Assembly: GCA_904501855.1 (NCBI GenBank)
Contig: CAJGCI010000021.1
Coordinates: forward strand, 1 to 20,581
Origin: Oscillospiraceae bacterium
Lineage (GTDB): Bacteria > Bacillota > Clostridia > Oscillospirales > Oscillospiraceae
Direction of reading: 5' to 3'
DNA length: 20,581 nt
Part shown: piece by piece, positions 1 to 7,126 of the stretch
Numbering within the stretch: position 1 is the first letter of the stretch
Layout of the letters: the number at the start of each line of letters is the position of its first letter
Notes under the pieces: generated by a model
Told to the model about the DNA's origin: nothing
What the model saw: the letters and a program-made list of their open reading frames with translations, nothing else
Database searches by the model: none
Program-made: the position numbers and the translations under genes

Positions 1-2
1 GC

Positions 3-33
3 AAAACACCGGTGACCCGAAAGTCACCGGTGT
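3..33 (-). terminator. Rho-independent terminator of the 6S-like RNA
   Basis: A perfect 11-bp stem (6-16 pairs with 23-33) closes a 6-base loop. On the minus strand it is followed by four U residues (3-6), after which the window nearly ends. On the plus strand the hairpin is not followed by a T run, so it serves minus-strand transcription coming from the structured RNA and the DUF1292 gene. Confidence 0.8.
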
Positions 34-213
34 ACTGCTATTGCCGCTAGGGCTCGGTTAATAACCTGCACAAACAGCAGGTGGGTCGCCTAGGTTCTGT
101 TTCACTGCTTCCAACGTCCGGTTTTGGCCGGGAGGCCTGCAATCCGCAGACTCAAAATCGGCATCCCTTATTAAAAGTGTGGGTCTAAGCGAGCCCGCAA
201 ATGACCACGCACA
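34..213 (-). ncRNA. Structured small RNA, 6S RNA-like
   Basis: This non-coding stretch folds into one long interrupted rod. Visible pairings (plus-strand numbering) are 41-44 with 197-200, 50-56 with 190-196 (a 7-bp GC-rich closing stem), 58-64 with 168-174, a side hairpin 64-69 with 77-82, then 83-85 with 165-167, 88-90 with 160-162, 105-108 with 146-149, and a tip hairpin 118-121 with 128-131. A strong minus-strand terminator follows at 3-33, which fixes the strand. A length near 180 nt, a closing stem, a large bubble with a small hairpin on its 3' side and a long apical arm match the plan of Firmicute 6S RNA, which binds the sigma-A RNA polymerase holoenzyme. I recognise the architecture, not the primary sequence. 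It lacks the conserved cores of tmRNA, RNase P RNA and SRP RNA. Ends are approximate. The RNA may have its own promoter in the end of the DUF1292 gene or be processed from its message. Confidence 0.55.
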
Positions 214-225
214 ATGCAGATAAGA

Positions 226-507
226 TTATTCGTCCTCTTCCTCCTGGGAAAAGATCAGCTGCTGGTAGGCTTCGTAAACCTCCATCTCATCCATGTCGTT
301 GATGGTATCGAAGACCACTTCGTCGTCTTCGTAGAGATTCTCCAGAAATACCAGTCCGTAATCCGGGCTGTCCGCGGGGACATCCATGGGAAGGAAGGCC
401 GTGAAGGTGCGGTCTTTGTAATCAAAGGTCTCCACGATCTCAAGATCCACCGTATTGCCTGCTTCGTCGATCAGACTTACAAAATTGATTCCGTTGTCTT
501 CATTCAT
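226..507 (-). CDS. DUF1292 (YrzB-like) small acidic protein
   Basis: The product is 93 residues, very acidic, with a Glu/Asp-rich tail. It has the DUF1292 pattern: an N-terminal beta-rich stretch (NFVSLIDEAGNTVDLEI), an FDYKDRTFTAFLP core and an EDDEVVFDTI segment. The family is widespread in Firmicutes, often near the alaS-ruvX cluster, and has no proven function. An in-frame GTG lies three codons upstream, but the AGAGGTG ribosome site overlaps that GTG and sits about 8 bases before the ATG at 507, so the ATG is preferred. A plausible promoter is at 532-560. The gene is followed at once by the 6S-like RNA and a terminator, so the two may share a transcript. It is divergent from the penicillin-binding protein gene. 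Confidence 0.85.
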   Translation of the reverse strand: MNEDNGINFVSLIDEAGNTVDLEIVETFDYKDRTFTAFLPMDVPADSPDYGLVFLENLYEDDEVVFDTINDMDEMEVYEAYQQLIFSQEEEDE

Positions 508-531
508 GGAAAACACACCTCTTTCGAAATA

Positions 532-560
532 ATCTTACATGAAGCAATAACGGAAATCAA
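532..560 (-). promoter_or_regulatory. Sigma-A-type promoter for the DUF1292 gene
   Basis: Read on the minus strand, TTGATT (555-560) and TAAGAT (532-537) are separated by exactly 17 bases, with the ATG about 25 bases downstream of the -10 box. Each box matches 4 of 6 consensus bases. The rest of 561-672 shows nothing recognisable. Confidence 0.5.
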
Positions 561-672
561 GCATACGTGGCCGTGTTTTGGACCCTGGGAAGCCTCATAA
601 CGCAAAGTTTTTACATATCGACGAAAATGACCCGCGGGTTCACATAAAAATGTTAAAAATCAGAAAATCTTC

Positions 673-706
673 TTTGTATCGGTTCCTTTCTTCCTTATTA
701 TATGAT
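673..706 (+). promoter_or_regulatory. Possible promoter for the class A PBP gene
   Basis: An AT-rich segment contains TATTAT (696-701) preceded at 17 bases by the weak box TTTGTA (673-678); an overlapping TATGAT lies at 701-706. The -10 region is credible, the -35 is weak. The distance to the ATG at 753 is normal. Confidence 0.35.
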
Positions 707-752
707 ACAATTCATGAGATAATGGAATCCATATGTGGAGGTATACCCATTC

Positions 753-2888
753 ATGAGCAAGAAGAAGAAAACTGCTTCCCGCACAGCAGGCACCGCGGTA
801 CGTACCGTGGGCAGCACCATTGGAGGCGTGTTCAAGGTCCTTGGCACGATCCTTCTGATCTTCATATTATCCGCACTGCTGTTCGGATGCATTTTTGCAT
901 ACTACGTCAAATCCACGATCACTCCGAACATCAACATCAGTTTGGATGATTTCTCCGTCAAGCAGTCCAGCTCCATTCTCTATGAAGCGTCGGAAGGCAA
1001 CTGGCAGCAGCTCATCGAGCTGTCCGGTTCGGAGAAACGTATCTGGGTGGACTACAACGACATCCCCCAGTACATGGAGCAGGCGGTCATCTCCATCGAG
1101 GACAAGCGCTTCTATACCCACAAGGGCGTGGACTGGTACCGTTCCGTCGGTGCATTCTTCAACATGTTCCTTGGCATGCGCAATGACTTCGGCGGTTCCA
1201 CCATCACGCAGCAGCTGATCAAGAACCTGACCAAACAGGATGACGTCACGGTCCAGCGTAAACTGCTGGAGATCTTCCAGGCTCTGGAACTGGAGAAGAA
1301 ATACGACAAGCAGGATATCATGCAATGGTACCTCAACGTCGTCTACTACGGTGAAGGAAGCTATGGTGTCCAGGCGGCGGCCCAGACCTATTTCGGAAAG
1401 GACATTCAGAATCTGGACCTTGCCGAGTGCGCCGCCATCGCCGGTATCACGAACCTTCCCACCTATTACGATCCCTTCTATTCCCTGGCCAACAACAAGG
1501 AACGTCAGGAGATCATCCTCCACGAGATGTACAAACAGGGCTACATCACGAAAGAAGAATGTGATGCCGCCATCGCGGAAGAACTGCAGTTCGTCCGCGG
1601 CGAGGAATACACCTACACGCAGGAGACCTACACCTACTACGAAGAGACCGTCATCGCCGACGTCATCCATGATCTCATGGAGGAAAAAGGCATCAACGAG
1701 ATCGCTGCCAAGCAGCTGGTCTACAACGGAGGCTATCAGATCTACTGCTGCATGAAACCGGATATCCAGCAGAAGGTGGATGCCATCTATCAGAATCTGG
1801 ACGCACTTCCCCACTCCTATTCCAACCCCACAGGCCAGCAGCTGCAGAGCGGCATCGTGATCATGGATCCTAAAACCGGTGAGGTTGTCGCACTGGAAGG
1901 CGGCACCGGAAGCAAGACCATCAACTTCGGACTGAACCGTGCTGTGGACACCAAGCGTCCCGCCGGCTCCTCCTTCAAACCCGTCGCCATCTACGGACCG
2001 GCCACGGAATACGGAATCATCACTCCGTCCACTCTGGTCCTGGACGAACCGGATCAGACACTGAAAGGAACCAGCTGGTTCCCCGCCAACTCCGGCAACG
2101 CCTATTACGGTGTGGTGACCATCGCCGAAGCGCTCAAGCGCTCGCTGAACACCGTCTCCGCACAGATCCTGGACAAACTGACTCCCCGCGCTTCCTATGA
2201 TTTCCTTACACAGAAGCTGGGATTCACCAGTCTGATCCAGGCGGACTGCGACTACGCTCCCCTTTCACTGGGTCAGCTGACCAACGGTGTCACCGTGCGG
2301 GAAATGGCACAGGCCTTCTCTGCTTTTGATAATGAAGGTGTCTTCACCTATGCCCGTACCTATACGAAAGTGACCGACTCCAACGGAAACATCGTACTGG
2401 ATAATACACCTGACACCATTCAGGCATTCTCCGCCAACACCGCACACATTATCAGCTACATGCTCAAGGGTGCTGTTGACGGCGGTACCGGTACCGAAGC
2501 ACGGCTGAGCAACGTCCCCGTCGCCGGTAAGACCGGTACGACTACGGACTCCCGTGACCGCTGGTTCGTGGGATACACTCCCTATTACTGCGCAGCGGTA
2601 TGGACCGGCTACGACACTCCCGCTGTCATGAACTTCAGCGGCAACCCCGCTTCTCAGATCTGGCGCAGCGTTATGGCCTCCGTCAGCGAGGGCCAGGAAT
2701 ATCAGGACTTCCCGCAGGCGGATCTGGGCAGTGCACTGAACACCTTTGATGTCACGTATTACTATGATGACGAAGACGAGGAGGAGCCCTCAGCCACACC
2801 GGCTCCCGCACCGGTGGAAGACACCGATGAAGAGATCGTCGATGGCGGTTCGGAAGATCCCAGCATTGCCGGGGACGAGGCCGCATAG
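753..2888 (+). CDS. Class A penicillin-binding protein (glycosyltransferase + transpeptidase)
   Basis: This bifunctional enzyme polymerises lipid II and cross-links peptidoglycan at the outer membrane face. The 711-residue product has a basic cytoplasmic N-terminus and one membrane anchor (about 29-52). The GT51 domain carries the catalytic Glu116 in EDKRFYTHKG and the GGSTITQQ motif (147-154). The transpeptidase domain has SSFK (Ser406, Lys409), SLN (464-466) and KTGT (593-596). The C-terminus is an acidic, Pro/Ala/Glu-rich tail without an obvious fold. A GTG six codons upstream is possible, but the ATG at 753 has the GGAGG site at the right distance. There is no clear terminator after the gene; the next gene has its own promoter. 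It is of PBP1a/2a type, and no key residue is missing. Confidence 0.96.
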   Translation: MSKKKKTASRTAGTAVRTVGSTIGGVFKVLGTILLIFILSALLFGCIFAYYVKSTITPNINISLDDFSVKQSSSILYEASEGNWQQLIELSGSEKRIWVDYNDIPQYMEQAVISIEDKRFYTHKGVDWYRSVGAFFNMFLGMRNDFGGSTITQQLIKNLTKQDDVTVQRKLLEIFQALELEKKYDKQDIMQWYLNVVYYGEGSYGVQAAAQTYFGKDIQNLDLAECAAIAGITNLPTYYDPFYSLANNKERQEIILHEMYKQGYITKEECDAAIAEELQFVRGEEYTYTQETYTYYEETVIADVIHDLMEEKGINEIAAKQLVYNGGYQIYCCMKPDIQQKVDAIYQNLDALPHSYSNPTGQQLQSGIVIMDPKTGEVVALEGGTGSKTINFGLNRAVDTKRPAGSSFKPVAIYGPATEYGIITPSTLVLDEPDQTLKGTSWFPANSGNAYYGVVTIAEALKRSLNTVSAQILDKLTPRASYDFLTQKLGFTSLIQADCDYAPLSLGQLTNGVTVREMAQAFSAFDNEGVFTYARTYTKVTDSNGNIVLDNTPDTIQAFSANTAHIISYMLKGAVDGGTGTEARLSNVPVAGKTGTTTDSRDRWFVGYTPYYCAAVWTGYDTPAVMNFSGNPASQIWRSVMASVSEGQEYQDFPQADLGSALNTFDVTYYYDDEDEEEPSATPAPAPVEDTDEEIVDGGSEDPSIAGDEAA

Positions 2889-2919
2889 TGGCAAAAGCAA
2901 CAATTATTCATGTCCAAAA

Positions 2920-2957
2920 CTGTAACATTTGACATTGGCAGTCAAATATGTTACAGT
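2920..2957 (+). promoter_or_regulatory. Promoter embedded in an inverted repeat (probable operator)
   Basis: TTGACA (2929-2934) and TACAGT (2952-2957) are spaced by 17 bases, giving a credible sigma-A promoter for the gene at 2986. The same DNA is an inverted repeat: arm CTGTAACATTTGAC (2920-2933) and arm GTCAAA-TA-TGTTACAG (2941-2956), complementary except for a two-base bulge. The dyad covers the -35, the spacer and most of the -10, a position suited to a repressor. It is not a terminator, since no T run follows. The cognate regulator is unknown. Confidence 0.6.
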
Positions 2958-2985
2958 ATGGAAACAACCTTGGAGGTGGTATTCG

Positions 2986-3273
2986 TTGGCAAAGCCAAGC
3001 ACACTGGAATACAAGGGTCATCCCCTGATGCGTAATGGAAACATTATCTATTACGGCAGCATGGACGATGATTACATTATTATGATGCAGATCCTGGATA
3101 CTCAGAAGGTACAGGATATGGAAGTTGCAACGAAAGTTTCCATCCAGCTTCAGCTGACCGACACCAGCGTACGCGCAAAGGATCGGATCGTAAAAGCAAG
3201 CGTAAAGGATGGTCTCTACGACGCAATGGACATTGCATCAATTTGGCTTGACCGCGCTCTGGCTTCAAGGTAA
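2986..3273 (+). CDS. Small uncharacterised protein co-transcribed with NlpC/P60 hydrolase
   Basis: The product has 95 residues if it starts at the TTG at 2986, which sits 7 bases after a strong TGGAGGTGG ribosome site; the upstream in-frame extension would run through the promoter and is rejected. I do not recognise the family. It has no signal peptide and no membrane segment. It is predicted as a mixed beta/alpha domain: a beta-rich front (NGNIIYYGSMDDDYIIMMQI), a central strand-rich part and a helical end with WLDRALASR. Only 38 bases separate it from the secreted hydrolase gene and no terminator intervenes, so the two form a likely operon ending at the terminator at 4689. It is presumably cytoplasmic; its link to the cell wall rests only on this neighbour. 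Confidence 0.8.
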   Translation: MAKPSTLEYKGHPLMRNGNIIYYGSMDDDYIIMMQILDTQKVQDMEVATKVSIQLQLTDTSVRAKDRIVKASVKDGLYDAMDIASIWLDRALASR

Positions 3274-3311
3274 GAGCAACCAAAAATAAACAGAAAAGGA
3301 CTTGTTAACCA

Positions 3312-4670
3312 ATGCACAAGAAAGCTATCGCTGCCGGTTTGGTATCTTCCGTTCTGGCAGTAACAACGATTGCGTCGGCAAATGCTGCATGCTATGGTGT
3401 CGCAACGGTTACCGGCGGTTCCGTGAACGTCCGTTCCGGCCCGTCCACTTCCAGCGGAGTCATCGCAACAGCCAATGCCGGAGATGTTGTTGTCATTGAG
3501 GGAAACAGTAATAATTTTCACAAAGTGGTATTGAACGGTAAGGAAGGTTACATCTCTGATGATTACCTCTCCTACTCCAATTCCGCTGACGGCAATTTCG
3601 GAACTGCCTACATTACCGGTTCGGATGTCAACGTCCGTTCCTCTGCAGACACTTCCAGCGCCGTCGTAACCACCGCCCAGTCCGGCACTCCGGTAGAAGT
3701 GATCGGCGTCAACGGCAGATGGTACAAAGTTCGCGTAAACGGCCAGACCGGTTATGTGAGCGGACCTTATGTGAGCTACAGCTCTTCCGGAAGCAGCGCT
3801 GCTTCCTCCGGAAGCGGTTCTGCAGTATCCGGCACCGCAGTGTCCGGGTCCAACAGCTCCGAAGTCCGTTACATCAAGGGAAGCAATGTTCGCCTCCGCT
3901 CCGGTCCGTCCACTTCTTCCGGTATCCTCAGCATCTGCAATAACGGTGCACAGGTCAAACTCAACAGCGTCAGCAACGGCTGGGCTTATGTGACGACCTC
4001 TGACGGAAAGACCGGTTATGTGGCAGCCGCTTATCTGAGCTACAGCCCCCAGAATCAAGTCAGTGCTCCGGCACAGTCCGACAGCTGGACCGGTTACATC
4101 AAGGGTAATAATGTTCGCGTTCGCAGTGGCCCGTCCACTTCCTACAGCATTCTTACGACCCTGAATAACGGTACTCCTGTCACTGTCACCAGCCAGGACG
4201 GTTCCTGGGACGGCGTCACCGTCAATGGTCAGCGTGGCTACGTCAGCAGCGTTTACATCTCTTCGACGAAACCCGTTGTTTCTGCATCCCCTGCAGCATC
4301 CTCGAAAGGTCAGCAGATCGCTAACACCGCAGTTCAGTATGTAGGTTATCCCTATGTCTACGGTGGATCGGATCCTTCCGGATTTGACTGCTCCGGATTC
4401 GTGAAATACATTTTCGGACTTTACGGAATCACTACCAATCGGACCGCAGAAGATCAGGCCCAGAACGGCTATGCTGTTGATCGCAGCCAGCTTCAGCCGG
4501 GTGACATCATCTGCTTCTCCTACGGCAGCGGTTATATCGGACATGTGGGAATCTACATCGGCAACGGCCAGTTCGTTCACGCATGCAACTCCGATACAGG
4601 CGTTATCATCACTGATTTGAATAGTTCATCCTATACAAATCGTGTGGCAGCTTGCCGCAGACTTGTCTAA
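3312..4670 (+). CDS. Secreted multi-SH3b NlpC/P60 cell-wall hydrolase
   Basis: This is a 452-residue exported peptidoglycan endopeptidase that probably cleaves stem peptides. A signal peptide (about 1-26, ending ASANA) is followed by four SH3b repeats at about 28-88, 98-157, 185-244 and 259-317. Each carries an NVRSG-type core; three share RSGPSTS, which also makes a visible DNA-level repeat near 3430, 3900 and 4130. A Ser/Gly/Ala-rich linker lies at about 157-184. The NlpC/P60 domain (about 332-452) shows Cys360 in FDCSGF, His411 in GHVGIYIG and a third His423 in FVHAC, a complete catalytic set. SH3b domains bind wall polymers. The ATG at 3312 follows an AAAAGGA site by about 11 bases. It is the second gene of the operon starting at 2986. 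Confidence 0.95.
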   Translation: MHKKAIAAGLVSSVLAVTTIASANAACYGVATVTGGSVNVRSGPSTSSGVIATANAGDVVVIEGNSNNFHKVVLNGKEGYISDDYLSYSNSADGNFGTAYITGSDVNVRSSADTSSAVVTTAQSGTPVEVIGVNGRWYKVRVNGQTGYVSGPYVSYSSSGSSAASSGSGSAVSGTAVSGSNSSEVRYIKGSNVRLRSGPSTSSGILSICNNGAQVKLNSVSNGWAYVTTSDGKTGYVAAAYLSYSPQNQVSAPAQSDSWTGYIKGNNVRVRSGPSTSYSILTTLNNGTPVTVTSQDGSWDGVTVNGQRGYVSSVYISSTKPVVSASPAASSKGQQIANTAVQYVGYPYVYGGSDPSGFDCSGFVKYIFGLYGITTNRTAEDQAQNGYAVDRSQLQPGDIICFSYGSGYIGHVGIYIGNGQFVHACNSDTGVIITDLNSSSYTNRVAACRRLV

Positions 4671-4688
4671 CCGAGTATTCCAGTATTT

Positions 4689-4720
4689 CGATCCAGCCTT
4701 CGGGCTGGATCGATTTTTTT
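4689..4720 (+). terminator. Rho-independent terminator
   Basis: A perfect 10-bp stem (4689-4698 with 4703-4712), a stable TTCG loop and a run of seven T residues follow the NlpC/P60 gene by 18 bases. Confidence 0.95.
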
Positions 4721-4791
4721 ACATCTGTGTCATGATTTTTTCTTCTCAGGTGGTACACTGTGATTAAGTGAATCAAACAGGAGGTTACTCC

Positions 4792-6060
4792 ATGGAAAAC
4801 GTATATGATTATCTGCGGTGGCGCGGAGACCTGAATATGCTCCAGTCCCCGTTAAATGAGATCGATGCCTATATCCTGTCCAAATTCGGCACGCTGAATC
4901 TGCAGGACATCATCCTGCCGGAAGGCGGAATGACCATCAGTGAAGCCATGCTGAGATTTGAAAAGGCAATGGAAGGTCTTTCGGAGGAAGAAGTGCGCGG
5001 TCACACCTCCCCCAACAACCTGACCGTGATGCGGATCCTGCCCGGCACGGTTCGGTTCCGTTCTCTCATCGTCAGCGATTACATCAAGGATATCCGTGAA
5101 GAGGAAGACCTGCAGTTTTCCGCTGTTACCTTTGATCTGCCCGACGGCAGAAAGATGGTCACTTTCCGCGGAACGGACAACACCATGGTCGCATGGAAGG
5201 AAGATCTTCTCCTCACCGTGATGGATGAGATCCCCTCTCAGCGGGATGCCCTTTCCTATCTGACGAGACAGTGTGAGAAATCCACCTGCCCCATTATCCT
5301 TGCCGGGCACTCCAAAGGAGGAAATCTGGCGGAATATGCCGCCATGATGATCCCGGAAGAATACCAGAACCGCATCACCGACATCTACAATTTTGACGGT
5401 CCCGGCTTTTACAGGGATCTCAATGACGATGAACGGTTTGCCCGCATCCGTTCCCGGATCCATAAGTATGCATCCCAGAACAGCATTGTCGGACGACTCC
5501 TCATCGAAAGTGCGGATACCGTCATCGTTCACACGGAAGAGTCCGGCTGGCGCGCCCATGACGGCTTCAACTGGGAAGTGCAGCGTACTTCTTTTGCCCG
5601 GGATGATGAATACTCGCTGGTGAGCAATGCCCTGCAGAGCGGTTTTAACGGCACGGTGGAAAGCATTGAGTTTGAAAACCGCCGGGAGTTCATCGATGAT
5701 CTTTTTGATGCCCTGTATGAAAACGACGTTCACTTCCTGTCCGATCTGAACCGGAAGAAGCTCCAGGAGATGTCTTCTGAAAGTCCCGAGGTATTCAAAA
5801 ACGCGGGAGTCGGCACGCTGATCTCTCTGATCAGCAAAGCCTATCTGCAGGAGACCATGTCCTCGGTTGCCAATGCATTGCCGCAGGCTCCCTCCCTTCC
5901 CAAGCTGTCGAGACGGAAATTCTCCCGTCTTCATTTAAAGAAATCCGACGAGGAAACGGAACATGAAACGGGGGATCCGGATGAGGACGCGAAGGTTCCG
6001 GAAGAGGAAATAACGGTCTCGGAAACAGAAAAAACAGAGGAAAAAACGGAGACGGAATAA
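4792..6060 (+). CDS. DUF2974 (Mbeg1-like) alpha/beta-hydrolase protein
   Basis: The product has 422 residues, cytoplasmic by prediction, with no signal peptide. It has a lipase-like alpha/beta-hydrolase core: TFRGTD (124-129), the nucleophile elbow GHSKGG with Ser174, FDGPGF (201-206, with a candidate acid Asp202) and AHDGFNW with a candidate catalytic His256. The DUF2974 family is common in Firmicutes and its substrate is unknown. The last 60 residues are a charged, Glu/Thr/Lys-rich, probably disordered tail that starts after a basic patch (KLSRRKFSRLHLKK), which might contact membrane or nucleic acid. A GTG eight codons upstream exists, but the ATG at 4792 has AGGAGGT at the right spacing. 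It is transcribed alone; a -10-like TACACT lies at 4754-4759 without a good -35. Confidence 0.85.
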   Translation: MENVYDYLRWRGDLNMLQSPLNEIDAYILSKFGTLNLQDIILPEGGMTISEAMLRFEKAMEGLSEEEVRGHTSPNNLTVMRILPGTVRFRSLIVSDYIKDIREEEDLQFSAVTFDLPDGRKMVTFRGTDNTMVAWKEDLLLTVMDEIPSQRDALSYLTRQCEKSTCPIILAGHSKGGNLAEYAAMMIPEEYQNRITDIYNFDGPGFYRDLNDDERFARIRSRIHKYASQNSIVGRLLIESADTVIVHTEESGWRAHDGFNWEVQRTSFARDDEYSLVSNALQSGFNGTVESIEFENRREFIDDLFDALYENDVHFLSDLNRKKLQEMSSESPEVFKNAGVGTLISLISKAYLQETMSSVANALPQAPSLPKLSRRKFSRLHLKKSDEETEHETGDPDEDAKVPEEEITVSETEKTEEKTETE

Positions 6061-6095
6061 CCGTTTAATTCCTCCAGTTTTTCCTTAAGAATCTC

Positions 6096-6124
6096 TTGAC
6101 ATCGCTACACAGAAGTGCTAATAT
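6096..6124 (+). promoter_or_regulatory. Promoter of tRNA-Leu
   Basis: A perfect TTGACA (6096-6101) is followed after 17 bases by TAATAT (6119-6124); an overlapping TATAAT at 6122-6127 has 20-base spacing. The tRNA starts about 19 bases after the -10. Confidence 0.75.
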
Positions 6125-6142
6125 AATCGAGCGTCAACAAAT

Positions 6143-6230
6143 GCGCGAGTGGTGGAATTGGCAGACTCGCTAGATTCAGGTTCTAGTGTCCACTCCGGAC
6201 GTGCGGGTTCAAGTCCCGCCTCGCGCACCA
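6143..6230 (+). tRNA. tRNA-Leu (anticodon CAG)
   Basis: The 88-nt gene includes an encoded CCA. The acceptor stem GCGCGAG pairs with CTCGCGC, the discriminator is A as expected for leucine, the anticodon stem CTAGA/TCTAG holds the loop TTCAGGT giving anticodon CAG, the long variable arm is closed by GTCC/GGAC, and the T arm is GCGGG-TTCAAGT-CCCGC. This is a class II tRNA that decodes CUG. It has its own promoter and terminator. Confidence 0.97.
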
Positions 6231-6233
6231 CGC

Positions 6234-6264
6234 AAAAAGCTTCGGTTTTTACCGAAGCTTTTTT
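6234..6264 (+). terminator. Terminator of tRNA-Leu
   Basis: The stem pairs AAAAAGCTTCGG with CCGAAGCTTTTT around a short T-rich loop and runs into further T residues, 4 bases after the tRNA. Confidence 0.92.
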
Positions 6265-6334
6265 CAATTTATTCATCATTTGGACGTATGCTGTGGTATG
6301 ATGATTTTAATGAATAATAAGAAGGTGATCCTCT

Positions 6335-7081
6335 ATGGGAATCAATCGAATCACGCTGAAGCGGAACTCCAAACAGCTGCTGCGCACTTCCAATCCCAAT
6401 CCCCTCATCATGGGTCTGATCTATTTCATCATTACGTATATCCTCTCGAACCTCTCCACCCGTCTCACGGGAGTTCGGGTTGATGTTCAGGAGTATACCA
6501 ATGCCCTGCAGAACATGGATCTGGTGTTCTTCCAGAATATAATAAAGGATTACGATCCTTCCGCCGGTGCCGTTCTCATCGACATCGCCATTCGGATCCT
6601 TATGGTCCTGCTGCATGCCGGCCTGATCATCTTCGTACTCAATACGCTGTACAAACGGGAAGGTGCCTCCTATTACAACCTTTTGGACGGATTTGCCGTG
6701 ACCGGACGGGTTCTGGTCCTGTATCTGCTGACGGTCATCTTTGTCTTTCTGTGGTCCCTTCTCTTCATCATTCCCGGTATCATTGCCATGTACCGGTACC
6801 GCATGTCCCTGTTCCTCCTTCTGGAACACCCGGAACTGTCTCCTTTACAATGCATTGAAGAGAGCACGCGGATGATGTCCGGTCATAAAAACGAACTGTT
6901 CCTTTTGGACCTGAGCTTCCTCGGCTGGATCATCCTTACCATCATTCCCTTTGTCAGCGCCTACGTCACCCCGTACAGGCAGCTGACCTATGCCGGATTC
7001 TACGATGCTCTGAAACGGATGCAGTATTCCGGAGAACATGACTACACCGGATATGACGATCCCGGACCGGATATCTTCTGA
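6335..7081 (+). CDS. DUF975 family integral membrane protein
   Basis: The 248-residue product is hydrophobic with about five or six membrane segments, roughly at 24-43, 84-104, 126-155 (long, possibly two) and 189-212. The short N-terminus with KRNSKQLLR and the late motif SPLQCIEESTRMMSGHKNELFLLDLSFLGW are typical of the DUF975 family, whose function is not established. The C-terminal tail is hydrophilic and acidic. The ATG at 6335 follows an AAGAAGGTG site by about 7 bases. It is a single-gene unit between the tRNA-Leu terminator and the shared terminator at 7090. No clear promoter is visible in 6265-6320 beyond AT-rich DNA. Confidence 0.88.
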   Translation: MGINRITLKRNSKQLLRTSNPNPLIMGLIYFIITYILSNLSTRLTGVRVDVQEYTNALQNMDLVFFQNIIKDYDPSAGAVLIDIAIRILMVLLHAGLIIFVLNTLYKREGASYYNLLDGFAVTGRVLVLYLLTVIFVFLWSLLFIIPGIIAMYRYRMSLFLLLEHPELSPLQCIEESTRMMSGHKNELFLLDLSFLGWIILTIIPFVSAYVTPYRQLTYAGFYDALKRMQYSGEHDYTGYDDPGPDIF

Positions 7082-7089
7082 CAAACAAC

Positions 7090-7124
7090 AATCCCGTGAT
7101 TCCTGAGAATCACGGGATTTCTTT
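7090..7124. terminator. Shared terminator between convergent genes
   Basis: A perfect 13-bp stem (7090-7102 with 7107-7119) with a 4-base loop lies between the converging DUF975 and RodA-like genes. The plus strand reads into TTTCTTTATT; the minus strand reads into TTGTTGTTTG, a weaker tail. Confidence 0.85.
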
Positions 7125-7126
7125 AT

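Noticed and set aside
867..1814. Minus-strand open frame of 315 codons opposite the class A PBP gene
   Set aside because: It is antisense to a gene with all catalytic motifs, has no recognisable domain and no ribosome site; a composition shadow.
3430..4160. Repeated DNA blocks (RSGPSTS-coding) as a CRISPR or repeat array
   Set aside because: The blocks stay in one reading frame, are diverged and unevenly spaced, and simply encode the four SH3b domains.
3216..4580. Long minus-strand open frame (454 codons) opposite the SH3b/NlpC gene
   Set aside because: It lies entirely antisense to a convincing secreted hydrolase, has low-complexity Gly/Ser/Val content, no ribosome site and no motif. It arises from the repetitive codon pattern of the real gene.
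4852..5934. Minus-strand open frame of 360 codons opposite the DUF2974 gene
   Set aside because: It has no motif and no start signal, and is fully contained within a real gene.
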